Assembly: GCA_025370075.1 (NCBI GenBank)
Contig: CP073016.1
Coordinates: 2,294,001 to 2,358,000, forward strand
Direction of reading: 5' to 3'
DNA from: Chryseotalea sp. WA131a
GTDB lineage: Bacteria; Bacteroidota; Bacteroidia; Cytophagales; Cyclobacteriaceae
DNA length: 64,000 bases
Part shown: positions 24,487 through 32,897 of the stretch, piece after piece
How positions within the stretch are numbered: position 1 is the stretch's first letter
How the letters are laid out: each line of letters begins with the position of its first letter
Translations under genes and position numbers: made by a program
Notes under the pieces: model-generated
Databases searched by the model: none
Seen by the model: only the letters and a program-made list of their open reading frames with translations
What the model was told of the DNA's origin: nothing

Positions 24487-24880
24487 TTACTCTTCGGCCT
24501 CTTCATTGTAGGCAGAATATTCGATTCCGAGCAGGCCACCCGTATATTCTTTAAAGCGAAGATTGTCGCTCACTTGTTTCTGATCGTAATGGTCACTGGT
24601 ACAATGCACTTTCATGATGGTGCCATCACTGATCTTCACAAAAGCAATCCACTTTCGGTGCTGGTGGGTTTGCACCACATAATCATAGGACTTGTGCTGA
24701 TTGTAGGGCGTGAGGCTAAAGCCATTTTTATTCTACCTCACTATGTACGCCTTTTCAACTATTGTTCCTTCCAACATGATAGGCTGTGTAAAAAAGATAT
24801 CGCAAATAAAATACGCTGTGCCTGCCAGCAGTACTAAAAACAAAGCTACCCAGTAAGTAGGTTTTTACTTTTTGAACCAT
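24487..24880 (-). pseudogene. Broken small membrane protein gene of unknown function
   Basis: Only the last 63 residues lie in an open frame (24487-24678), but the same frame upstream reads WVALFLVLLAGTAYFICDIF and FTQPIMLEGTIVEKAYIVR, a membrane segment and linker, before a TAG at 24735-24733 joins it to NKNGFSLTPYNQHKSYDYVV. A start MVQKVK at 24880 connects if one A is removed from the run at 24862-24866. Rejoined, the protein is about 131 aa: one N-terminal membrane anchor and a soluble beta domain. I do not recognise the family. One indel and one stop suggest decay, or two errors. Confidence 0.55.
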
Positions 24881-24895
24881 CTTTAAAATATTTTT

Positions 24896-25297
24896 TTATC
24901 TTCTGTAAGCTTTCACTTCGGCTGGGGTTACGGCTGCCCCTTTGTTGCCAAAGGAATTGCGGATGTAGTTGAGTACGTCACTCACCTCTTGATCGGTTAA
25001 GTCAAAGCCCGTCATCTCTCCGTTGTACGTTTTTCCATTCACTTTCATTTCTCCGCTTACTCCCTTCAGCACTTGAACAATCGAGCGTTGTTTATCGGCC
25101 ATCAAATAGTCAGATTTTGCCAAAGGGGGATATACATCTTCCAGCCCTTCTCCTTTCTCCATGTGGCACGAGGTACAGTTGGAAATATAAACCTCCTGAC
25201 CACGTTTGATGCTGGCTTTGAGATCAAATGGGGTGGGCTTTTGAAATGAGAAAAAGAAAAAACATGCAAAAGAAAAAAGAAAGACTAGTGGTTTCAT
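24896..25297 (-). CDS. Exported c-type cytochrome
   Basis: A 133-aa protein with a signal peptide (PLVFLFSFACFFFFSFQ). A single heme site CTSCH lies in YISNCTSCHMEKGEG, with PPLAKSDYL following and a likely axial Met in NGEMTGFDLTDQEVSDVLNYIRNSFGN. This is the class I mono-heme fold. The gene follows the molybdenum hydroxylase pair on the same strand, after 31 bp, and is its probable electron acceptor in the periplasm. Confidence 0.88.
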   Translation of the reverse strand: MKPLVFLFSFACFFFFSFQKPTPFDLKASIKRGQEVYISNCTSCHMEKGEGLEDVYPPLAKSDYLMADKQRSIVQVLKGVSGEMKVNGKTYNGEMTGFDLTDQEVSDVLNYIRNSFGNKGAAVTPAEVKAYRR

Positions 25298-25328
25298 ATT
25301 GTTATTGCTTCATCAACATACATCAAAT

Positions 25329-27485
25329 TTAAACAATCTCATCCAAACTAAACGGCAGCCTTCTTATCCGTTTACCGGTCAAATCAAAAATGGCATTGGT
25401 AAGCGCTGGGGTAAACGGAGGCAAACCTGGCTCACCCACACCTCCTGCTTTTTCATCGTTATCCATCACGTGTACTTCTATCTCTGGGGTATCGCTGATG
25501 CGTGGCATTTTGTAGGAGTTGAAATTTTTTTCTACCGCCTTGCCATCTTTAAAAGTAGTTTCGTGTTTGATGGCTGCCCCCAACGCCATGATGATACTTC
25601 CCTCTACTTGTGCTTTAATGATGTCAGGATTCACGTACCAACCACAATCCATTACCGCCCATACTTTATCAATTTTCACTTTGCCTTCTGCATTTTTTGA
25701 AACTTTCACCACTTCGCCAACGATGCTCGAAAAACACTCGGTAATGGCTACACCAAAACCACTATTCTTTCCGCGTGCTTTCCATCCGCTCACTTCTTGA
25801 AGTTTATCAATCAAGAGCTGATAGCGCTCGCCCAAATGCTGCCTACGAAAATCAAGTGGGTCTTTCTCTGCCTTTATCGCCAATTCATCGATAAAACTTT
25901 CAAAAGCAAAACCATTGGTTGAAGAATAAACCGATCGCCACCACATTACCGGCACAGGCGACTCCAAGGGTGAATCACCAAAACTATAGTGTGGTATGGA
26001 ACTGAAATAGCCTTCCAAAAATCCTTCGGTATCGCTTTCGTTGTAAACAGATTTATCGGCTCCCGGATTTTGCGTGCCCATGTTTTGTCCAGCGATTTTT
26101 GTTTCAAACGATGCGATCCGCCCATTGTCCACTACGCCCTTGCATTGGTACACCATGCCCGGACGAAAAGGCCCGATGCTCATATCATCTTCGCGTGTCC
26201 ACACTACCTGCACCGGAGCTTTGATTTCTTTCGAGATCATCACGGCCTCGTAGGGATAATCGGTAAACGCCTTGCGGCCAAAACCTCCTCCCAAGAAAGT
26301 CATGTTGACATGCACTTTTTCTGGCGCCAATTTTAAATGTCCAGCAATGTTTCCTTGGATCCAATCTGGGCCTTGAATGGGTCCCCAAATTTCACATTTG
26401 TCATCGGTTACATGCGCCACGCAATTCAATGGCTCCATGCAGCTGTGCGACTCATACGGAGTTTCGTAAGTTGCTTCCACTTTTTTCTCCGCTTTCGCGA
26501 AGACCTTGGTGGTGTTGCCCATCGTTTTAAACGAAATGAAATCGCCTTTCACTTGCTCGCGCATTTTGGCATAAAGCTCACCACTGTTGTGATGTGGAAA
26601 GCTGGAGTCGTCCCACTCTACTTTCAACACCTTTCTGCCTTGCATGGCAGCCCATGTGCTATCGGCCACTACGGCCACTCCTTCCCGCATGTTGTCAAAC
26701 TCATCTCTATTTACTTTCAAAACGTGCTTTACACCCGGTACTTTTTTCGTTTCCGAATCATCGAACTTTACCACTTTGCCTTGAAAGCGTGGGCTTCTCT
26801 CCACCACCGCATACAACATGCCTGGCAATTTGAAATCCAGACCAAACACAGCTTTTCCATTCACTTTCAGGGGTGTGTCTTGCCGTGGCAATGGCTTGCG
26901 GATGATTTTATAGTCTTTCGGGTCTTTCAACACTATCTCTTTGGGTGCTTCCAATTTCGAAGCTTCTGACACTAATTCCCCGTAGCCTAATTTCTTTCCT
27001 GTCAATTTATGAATGACCGTTCCGTTCTCGGCATAACAATCGGTTTTGCTCACGCTCCATTTTTTTGCTGCGGCCTCTAGTAACATCTCGCGCGCGGAGG
27101 CACCGAGCCTCATCAACTTTTTATAAGAGCCACGAATGGTAGAACTCCCGCCCGTTACTTGACTACCGTAAACCCTTCCATTGCCGGGAGCAAAGATAAT
27201 GTTGATGGAATCCAACGATACTTCCAACTCTTCGGCAATCATTTGAGGCACTGATTGAAACGACCCCTGCCCCATTTCAGAGCGATGGTTTGTGATGGTT
27301 ACCTTTCCGTTGGTGTCGATGTGAATCCACGCATTCAGTTCGATGCCCAAACTTTCTGCTGCTTCCATTTTTAGAATCTCCACCTCTTTGCCCAAAGCAG
27401 AAGGCCCAAAGCCCAACGTAAGGGCTGCACTGGTCAAGCCCGTTAGCTTTACAAAATTTCTGCGTGATATATTTTTTGTTTCCAC
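25329..27485 (-). CDS. Molybdenum hydroxylase large subunit (aldehyde/isoquinoline oxidoreductase type)
   Basis: A 718-aa protein starting with a twin-arginine signal (SRRNFVKLTG), so the folded cofactor-loaded complex is exported. It belongs to the xanthine oxidase family: GGGFGRKAFTDYPYEAV (molybdopterin contact), CEIWGPIQGPDW, and the C-terminal GGVGEPGLPPFTPALTNAIF, where the Glu is the catalytic base. The single large subunit with a separate 2Fe-2S subunit and cytochrome c matches the isoquinoline 1-oxidoreductase type. The substrate cannot be told from sequence. The small subunit gene is 57 bp upstream. Confidence 0.88.
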   Translation of the reverse strand: METKNISRRNFVKLTGLTSAALTLGFGPSALGKEVEILKMEAAESLGIELNAWIHIDTNGKVTITNHRSEMGQGSFQSVPQMIAEELEVSLDSINIIFAPGNGRVYGSQVTGGSSTIRGSYKKLMRLGASAREMLLEAAAKKWSVSKTDCYAENGTVIHKLTGKKLGYGELVSEASKLEAPKEIVLKDPKDYKIIRKPLPRQDTPLKVNGKAVFGLDFKLPGMLYAVVERSPRFQGKVVKFDDSETKKVPGVKHVLKVNRDEFDNMREGVAVVADSTWAAMQGRKVLKVEWDDSSFPHHNSGELYAKMREQVKGDFISFKTMGNTTKVFAKAEKKVEATYETPYESHSCMEPLNCVAHVTDDKCEIWGPIQGPDWIQGNIAGHLKLAPEKVHVNMTFLGGGFGRKAFTDYPYEAVMISKEIKAPVQVVWTREDDMSIGPFRPGMVYQCKGVVDNGRIASFETKIAGQNMGTQNPGADKSVYNESDTEGFLEGYFSSIPHYSFGDSPLESPVPVMWWRSVYSSTNGFAFESFIDELAIKAEKDPLDFRRQHLGERYQLLIDKLQEVSGWKARGKNSGFGVAITECFSSIVGEVVKVSKNAEGKVKIDKVWAVMDCGWYVNPDIIKAQVEGSIIMALGAAIKHETTFKDGKAVEKNFNSYKMPRISDTPEIEVHVMDNDEKAGGVGEPGLPPFTPALTNAIFDLTGKRIRRLPFSLDEIV

Positions 27486-27542
27486 TTTTTTAATGAGTTA
27501 ATGTTTTTACTGATTACCAACTACCAATCACCACTTACCAAC

Positions 27543-28007
27543 TCACCCCTTCGCCAATTCCGCTGCTTTTTTTATCGCCTTGCGAATGCGAGGGTACGTG
27601 CCGCACCTACAAATATGACCTTGCATAGCCGCATCAATGTCGGCATCGGTTGGGTTGGCATTACGGCTGAGCAAGGCCGTAGCGGCCATAATTTGTCCGC
27701 TTTGGCAGTAGCCACACTGCGGCACTTGCTCGGCAATCCACGCGCGCTGCACCGGGTTCGAGTTATCGGTAGATAGCCCCTCGATAGTGGTAATATTTTT
27801 ATTGGCCACCGATGAAACCGGGATGGAACACGATCGCACTGGCTTGCCTTCTAGATGAACGGTACACGCACCGCATTGCGCAATGCCACAACCATACTTC
27901 GTGCCCGTCAGTCCTACTACATCGCGAATTGCCCAGAGCAGGGGCATTTTAGGATCTGCTTCAATCGTTTGGCTTTTGCCATTAATTTTGAGTAGGATTG
28001 CTGCCAT
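27543..28007 (-). CDS. 2Fe-2S subunit of the molybdenum hydroxylase
   Basis: A 154-aa protein with both iron-sulfur clusters of this family: a plant-ferredoxin-like site YGCGIAQCGACTVHLEG (about 40-60) and a helical-domain site QCGYCQSGQIMAATALL with GHICRCGTYPRI (about 98-145). It passes electrons from the molybdenum site to the acceptor, here probably the cytochrome c. It has no signal of its own, as expected if carried across by the Tat signal of the large subunit. Confidence 0.92.
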   Translation of the reverse strand: MAAILLKINGKSQTIEADPKMPLLWAIRDVVGLTGTKYGCGIAQCGACTVHLEGKPVRSCSIPVSSVANKNITTIEGLSTDNSNPVQRAWIAEQVPQCGYCQSGQIMAATALLSRNANPTDADIDAAMQGHICRCGTYPRIRKAIKKAAELAKG

Positions 28008-28088
28008 AAGATTTTATTTGAAAAGGGAAGGTAATAAATTCGTGCGAGGTAAACTTTATTTTTTTGTTAATGTTGATGAGTGGGGGGA

Positions 28089-28140
28089 AGATGCTAGATG
28101 CTGGTTACTAGATGCTAGATGCTGGTTACTAGATGCTAGC
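28089..28140. repeat. Short tandem repeat
   Basis: About two and a half copies of a 21-bp unit GATGCTAGATGCTGGTTACTA, itself built of GATGCTA words, in the gap before the DUF2141 gene. No gene or hairpin is associated with it. Confidence 0.8.
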
Positions 28141-28187
28141 CGCCCAGTTACCTGAATCCAGTTTCAAGAAACCTATAAGAATAAAAT

Positions 28188-28595
28188 ATGAAACTACTAC
28201 TTTTCTCTTTTCTCATCGGTTGTGTGGATCAGATGTTAATGGCCCAAAACTTAACCGTGCGCATTGAAAACATAAAAGACGATCAAGGGCAAGTGGCGGT
28301 GGCCCTCTTTAATAATGCTTCTGATTTTCCAAAGAATCGATTTCAAGGAAAGATGACGCCCGCCAAAAAAGGAGAAGTGGAAGTGGTTTTTGAAAATTTG
28401 CCTGCTGGTGATTACGCCATTAGCATATTGCATGATGTCAACAAAGACGGTAAGATGAACACCAATTTTATGGGCATTCCCAAAGAAGGCTATGGCTTCT
28501 CAAACAATGCGATGGGCACCATGGGGCCACCCAGTTTTGAAAAAGCCAAGTTTAAGTTGAGCAGTGAGAAAGTGGTGATAAGGATGAGATACTGA
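28188..28595 (+). CDS. Secreted DUF2141 protein
   Basis: A 135-aa protein with a signal peptide (LLLFSFLIGCVDQMLMAQ). It matches DUF2141: LTVRIENIKDDQGQVAVALFNNASDFP, FENLPAGDYAISILHDVNKDGKMNTNFMGIPKEGYGFSNNA. The conserved HDxNxDGKxxxNxxGIPxEGYGFSNN region is a signature of the family and may bind calcium. Its function is unknown. It stands alone, and a 9-bp palindrome overlaps its stop codon. Confidence 0.88.
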   Translation: MKLLLFSFLIGCVDQMLMAQNLTVRIENIKDDQGQVAVALFNNASDFPKNRFQGKMTPAKKGEVEVVFENLPAGDYAISILHDVNKDGKMNTNFMGIPKEGYGFSNNAMGTMGPPSFEKAKFKLSSEKVVIRMRY

Positions 28596-28611
28596 TGAAT
28601 AGTATTCATCA
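28593..28611. repeat. Palindrome at the end of the DUF2141 gene
   Basis: TGATGAATA-G-TATTCATCA is a perfect 9+1+9 inverted repeat that includes the TGA stop. It has no T run, so it is a weak terminator or a protein site. The 274 bp after it, up to the E2 gene, hold nothing else that I can recognise. Confidence 0.5.
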
Positions 28612-28885
28612 TGGAAGATAATATTCCCAATCCGAGTATCGAAAGATAGCCTATACCGATCCCTAAAAACCATCTTACAAGGTGATTGACCGAATTGAAA
28701 AAATTCCGTAAACGAAAATCCTCAAAACCACAAAGAAAATTTTGATCTAGGCTAGAGCGTATGGTGTTTTGTTTGGGTAGACATTTAATCACGGATTTAA
28801 CCGTATGCGTCAATCAAGTGCAGATAAGAACAACTGCCCTGCAACAAAAAATTCTGCTTACCTTGCGGCCTCAAACGATTGAACC

Positions 28886-30184
28886 ATGGCACGCGTAGAA
28901 TTGATCATGCCCAAGATGGGTGAAAGTATTATGGAAGCAACGATCTTGAACTGGTTAAAAAAACCAGGCGACAAAATCGAGCAAGACGAAAGTGTGCTGG
29001 AGGTGGCTACCGATAAAGTGGATACCGAAGTTCCTTCCACTCACGCAGGCGTGCTGAAAGAAGTGCTGGCCAAAGAAGGCGAGATAGTGAAGGTTGGAAA
29101 GGCCATTGCGGTGATTGAAACAGAAATAAATGCTACCGATACAAAACCAAGCACAATCGAACCACCAAAAACCTCTGTTGCGCCTGTTGAAAAAGTGATG
29201 GTGTCGGCATCGTCCAGCAATGGAAATGGCTCGGTACACGCGCATGCTACCGATTACAAATCTTCGTCACGGTTTTATTCTCCGTTGGTGAAAAATATTG
29301 CAAAGGAAGAACAAATTGCTTTGGCGGAACTTGAAAGTATTTCTGGCACAGGTGCTGAAGGCCGGGTCACCAAAAAAGATATTCTTGGTTATGTGCAGCA
29401 GCGCAAGTTAGGGCAAACGGTGGCCATGGGTGTTCGGACTACAGCCGCACCCCTTGTTCCTGCTTCCATTAGCGGTGGCGATGAAATCATTCAGATGGAT
29501 CGCATGCGCAAGATGATTGCTGAGCGTATGGTGGACAGCAAACGTATATCACCACACGTTACTTCCTTCGTAGAAGCAGATGTCACCAACATTGTGTTTT
29601 GGCGCAACAAATGGAAAAATGATTTTCAAAAGCGTGAGGGCGATGCACTTACGTTCACTCCTATTTTTATTGAAGCGGTGATGTTAGCCATCAAAGATTT
29701 CCCAATGATCAACGTGCAGGTAGATGGCGACCGCATTATCAAAAAGAAAGATATCAACATTGGTATGGCCGTAGCTTTGCCTACTGGAAACCTGATTGTG
29801 CCCGTTATTCGCAATGCTGACCAATACAACATTACGGGTTTGGCCAAAGCCGTAAATGACTTAGCAAAACGTGCACGCGAAAATAAATTGAAGCCCGATG
29901 AATTGGCAGGCGGAACCTTTACCGTATCGAATGTGGGTTCATTTGGAAATGTGATGGGCACCCCGATTATCATGCAACCCCAAGTAGCCATTTTGGCGTT
30001 GGGTGCAGTTCAGAAAAAACCTTCTGTTATTGAAACACCTTATGGTGATGCCATCGCTATTCGTCATAAAATGTTTTTGTCTCACTCGTACGATCACCGC
30101 GTGGTGGATGGTGCGCTGGGCGGAAGTTTTGTGAGAAGAGTGGCCGATTACTTGGAGAAGTTTGATGCGAATAGAAGCATCTAG
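28886..30184 (+). CDS. Dihydrolipoamide acyltransferase (E2 of a 2-oxoacid dehydrogenase)
   Basis: A 432-aa E2. Domains in order: lipoyl domain (about 1-80) with the lipoyl-Lys in VATDKVDTEVPS, a flexible Ser/Asn/His linker, the E1/E3-binding domain (about 130-170, YSPLVKNIAKEEQI and GTGAEGRVTKKDIL), and the catalytic domain (about 200-430) with SHSYDHRVVDGALGGSF, containing the HxxxDG motif. One lipoyl domain is typical of branched-chain or oxoglutarate enzymes. Which complex it serves is not shown, as E1 and E3 are not in the window. Confidence 0.9.
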   Translation: MARVELIMPKMGESIMEATILNWLKKPGDKIEQDESVLEVATDKVDTEVPSTHAGVLKEVLAKEGEIVKVGKAIAVIETEINATDTKPSTIEPPKTSVAPVEKVMVSASSSNGNGSVHAHATDYKSSSRFYSPLVKNIAKEEQIALAELESISGTGAEGRVTKKDILGYVQQRKLGQTVAMGVRTTAAPLVPASISGGDEIIQMDRMRKMIAERMVDSKRISPHVTSFVEADVTNIVFWRNKWKNDFQKREGDALTFTPIFIEAVMLAIKDFPMINVQVDGDRIIKKKDINIGMAVALPTGNLIVPVIRNADQYNITGLAKAVNDLAKRARENKLKPDELAGGTFTVSNVGSFGNVMGTPIIMQPQVAILALGAVQKKPSVIETPYGDAIAIRHKMFLSHSYDHRVVDGALGGSFVRRVADYLEKFDANRSI

Positions 30185-30261
30185 AAAAGAAGTTAGAAGT
30201 TAGAATTTTCGATCGCCAAACAAATCTTACATCTCAAATCAAAAATCTAAAATTCTAAAGA

Positions 30262-31410
30262 ATGCAATTCGGAACCAAAGCCATTCACGCAGGGGTTGAA
30301 CCCGATCCATCTACGGGAGCAATCATGACACCTATTTTTCAAACATCCACCTATGTGCAAGAGTCGCCCGGTAAACATAAGGGCTATGCCTATGCGCGCG
30401 GAGCGAACCCAACACGTAATCAATTGCAGAAAAATATCGCTGCCCTAGAAAATGGAAAGTTTGGATTGTGTTTCTCTTCTGGTATGGGTGCGACCGATGC
30501 AGTGCTTCGCTTGTTAAACCCAGGCGATGAAGTAATCACCAGCAACGATTTGTACGGTGGGTCGTATCGGTTGTTTACCAAAGTGTATGAGCGCGCAGGC
30601 ATCACGTTTCGTTTTATTGATCTAACCGATGTAAACAACATCGCGCCTCATGTCACCTCCAAAACAAAATTGTTGTGGATTGAAACGCCTTCTAATCCCC
30701 TGATGCGGATCATTGACATTGCAGGTTGCGTGGCGCTTGCCAAAAAGCATAACATTCAGGTAGCCGTTGACAATACCTTTGCGTCACCTTATTTGCAAAA
30801 TCCATTGGACTTGGGTGCAGACATTGTGATGCACTCGGTAACAAAGTATTTGGGGGGGCATAGCGATGTAATCATGGGCGCGCTGGTAGTTAATGATGAA
30901 CAACGCTACAAAGATTTGGCCTTCATTGCCAATTCATGCGGGGCCGTGCCGGGTCCACAAGATTCTTTCTTGGTACTGCGCGGAATTAAGACCTTGCATT
31001 TACGTATGGAGCGACATTGCTCAAATGGAAAAAAAGTAGCGGAATTTTTACGCCACCACCCTAAAGTAGGTAAAGTATATTGGCCTGGTTTTACCGATCA
31101 CCCCAATCATGCGATTGCCAAAAAGCAGATGAAGGATTTTGGTGGTATGCTTTCGTTTACTTTAAAGAACGACAGCTTGGAAAATGCTACCACCTTGATG
31201 GAAAGTGTTGAAATTTTTTCACTGGCAGAATCACTAGGCGGAGTAGAGTCATTGATAAATCACCCAGCATCCATGACGCACGCCAGCATCCCGAAAGAAG
31301 AACGCACTAAAAATGGATTGAGCGATTCGCTTATTCGATTGAGTGTTGGGGTAGAGGATGCAGAAGATATTTTAGCGGATTTGGAGCAAGCGTTGGAAAA
31401 AGTGAAGTAA
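30262..31410 (+). CDS. PLP-dependent trans-sulfuration enzyme (cystathionine gamma-synthase/lyase type)
   Basis: A 382-aa Cys/Met-metabolism PLP enzyme of normal length. Signatures: TSTYVQESPGKHKGYAYARGANPTRNQLQ, the substrate-binding DLYGGSYRLF, VDNTFASPYLQNPLDLGADIV, and the PLP lysine in SVTKYLGGHSDVIMGAL (near 197). The C-terminal SLGGVESLINHPASMTHASIP is typical. Synthase, beta/gamma-lyase and methionine gamma-lyase are hard to separate by eye. It is not linked to other methionine genes here. Confidence 0.88.
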   Translation: MQFGTKAIHAGVEPDPSTGAIMTPIFQTSTYVQESPGKHKGYAYARGANPTRNQLQKNIAALENGKFGLCFSSGMGATDAVLRLLNPGDEVITSNDLYGGSYRLFTKVYERAGITFRFIDLTDVNNIAPHVTSKTKLLWIETPSNPLMRIIDIAGCVALAKKHNIQVAVDNTFASPYLQNPLDLGADIVMHSVTKYLGGHSDVIMGALVVNDEQRYKDLAFIANSCGAVPGPQDSFLVLRGIKTLHLRMERHCSNGKKVAEFLRHHPKVGKVYWPGFTDHPNHAIAKKQMKDFGGMLSFTLKNDSLENATTLMESVEIFSLAESLGGVESLINHPASMTHASIPKEERTKNGLSDSLIRLSVGVEDAEDILADLEQALEKVK

Positions 31411-31514
31411 CTCAAACGGTGAATGGAGTCACCACCACAAACTCACTTCCCTTTCCTGAATTGCCTGCTGGTAATAAATTTACTTTGGAGTTAATTACGA
31501 AAAATCGGAGTATA

Positions 31515-32744
31515 TCAATCCTTCTCGACAAAATTCATGTCCCTTGAAAATGTTTCGTCAATAGCCAAAAAGGCGATTAAAGCAATCACCAAGGTAATAG
31601 CCCCTACACCCAAAGCACCATATACTACACCCCAATGACTGCGCAGTACTTGAAACAAGGCGGTGAATGGCACCACGGTGCCACGTATAAAATTAGGCAC
31701 GGAAGTAGCCACTGTGCTGCGCAAGTTGGTACCAAATTGCTCGGCCGCGATGGTAACAAACAATGCCCAATAGCCTGCCCCAAAACCAAGCAAAAAGCAA
31801 TTAAAATAAAACCGCTCTGGCGAAATGTGTGTGGTGAACAAATAAACTAGTACAAACACACACGTGAGTACAATAAAAAGGAGCACCACTTTTTTTCGGC
31901 TCTTCAAAAACTGGCTGAGAAGGCCACTGACCAAGTCACCAGCGGCCAAACCAATATAACTCCACATTACGGCATCGCCACTAAAAATTTTTTCAGTGAC
32001 GCCAAGCGTAGCGGCAATCTCAGGAGAAGCAAAAATCAAAATACCAATTACATACCAAATAGGAGTACCAATAAAAATACAGCCCAAAAATTTCTTCAGT
32101 CGGGTGGCATTCGTAAACAACATAAAAAAATTACCGCGTTCAATGGAGGTACCTTTCAATTCTAAAAAAACATTCGACTCAAACACACTGATGCGCAAGA
32201 GGAGCAGCAACAAGCCCAATCCGCCTCCTACAAAATAGGCAACCTGCCAATCGCTGAATTCTTTGGCTACAAAGTTAGCCACTACAGCGCCCATCAGCCC
32301 AACGGTTGCAACCAATGTTGTGCCGTATCCGCGCAAGCGAGTGGGCAGCGACTCTGAAACCAATGTAATGCCAGCACCCAATTCTCCAGCCAAACCAATA
32401 CCTGCAATAAAACGCAACACCGCATACTGATTGACAGAGGTAACAAATCCGTTGGCAATGTTGGCGAGCGAATACAATAAAATTGAACCAAATAACACCG
32501 ACAGCCTGCCACGCTTATCGCCCATAATGCCCCAAATCAATCCGCCCAATAACAGGCCAAACATTTGCCATTGCAAAAGAAATTCGCCTTTGGTCAACAG
32601 CTGATCATCCGGCACACCCATCGAAATCAAACTTGGCCTTCGCACAATGCTGAAGAGGAGTAAATCATAAATGTCTACGAAGTAACCCAAGGCAGCCACA
32701 ATCACGGGCAGGCTGAATAGAGGCTTGAAACTACGGTCTTCCAT
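31515..32744 (-). CDS. MFS transporter
   Basis: A 409-aa protein with about 12 hydrophobic segments. The MFS loop 2-3 motif is seen in GGLIWGIMGDKRGRLSVLFGS, and the repeat-type motif ELGAGITLVSESLPTRLRGYGTTLVA matches the sugar/metabolite-H+ symporter branch. FDIYDLLLFSIVRRPSL-like start (residues VDIYDLLLF) is also common there. The substrate is unknown. It stands alone between converging and diverging neighbours. Confidence 0.85.
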   Translation of the reverse strand: MEDRSFKPLFSLPVIVAALGYFVDIYDLLLFSIVRRPSLISMGVPDDQLLTKGEFLLQWQMFGLLLGGLIWGIMGDKRGRLSVLFGSILLYSLANIANGFVTSVNQYAVLRFIAGIGLAGELGAGITLVSESLPTRLRGYGTTLVATVGLMGAVVANFVAKEFSDWQVAYFVGGGLGLLLLLLRISVFESNVFLELKGTSIERGNFFMLFTNATRLKKFLGCIFIGTPIWYVIGILIFASPEIAATLGVTEKIFSGDAVMWSYIGLAAGDLVSGLLSQFLKSRKKVVLLFIVLTCVFVLVYLFTTHISPERFYFNCFLLGFGAGYWALFVTIAAEQFGTNLRSTVATSVPNFIRGTVVPFTALFQVLRSHWGVVYGALGVGAITLVIALIAFLAIDETFSRDMNFVEKD

Positions 32745-32897
32745 CGGCTAAATTTTGGTTAAAGTAGTTTATTTTTTGGTTTGGGCAAAGGTGTATGATT
32801 GGATGATATTAATGCAGCAACCACTCATAAAAAAGTGTTCTGAAAATCGGATGATTTACAGTAATCTCGTCTCTTAAATAGAAAAACCTACATCACT

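Noticed and set aside
25299..26969. Several long plus-strand ORFs opposite the molybdenum hydroxylase
   Set aside because: They are antisense to a clearly coding gene and rich in His/Phe/Leu, as expected of shadows.
28089..28140. CRISPR-like array
   Set aside because: Units are contiguous 21-bp tandem repeats without spacers; no cas gene is present. I saw no CRISPR array anywhere in the window.
28490..28813. 107-aa minus-strand ORF between the DUF2141 and E2 genes
   Set aside because: It overlaps the DUF2141 gene end on the opposite strand, has no recognisable domain and a leucine/serine-rich random look.
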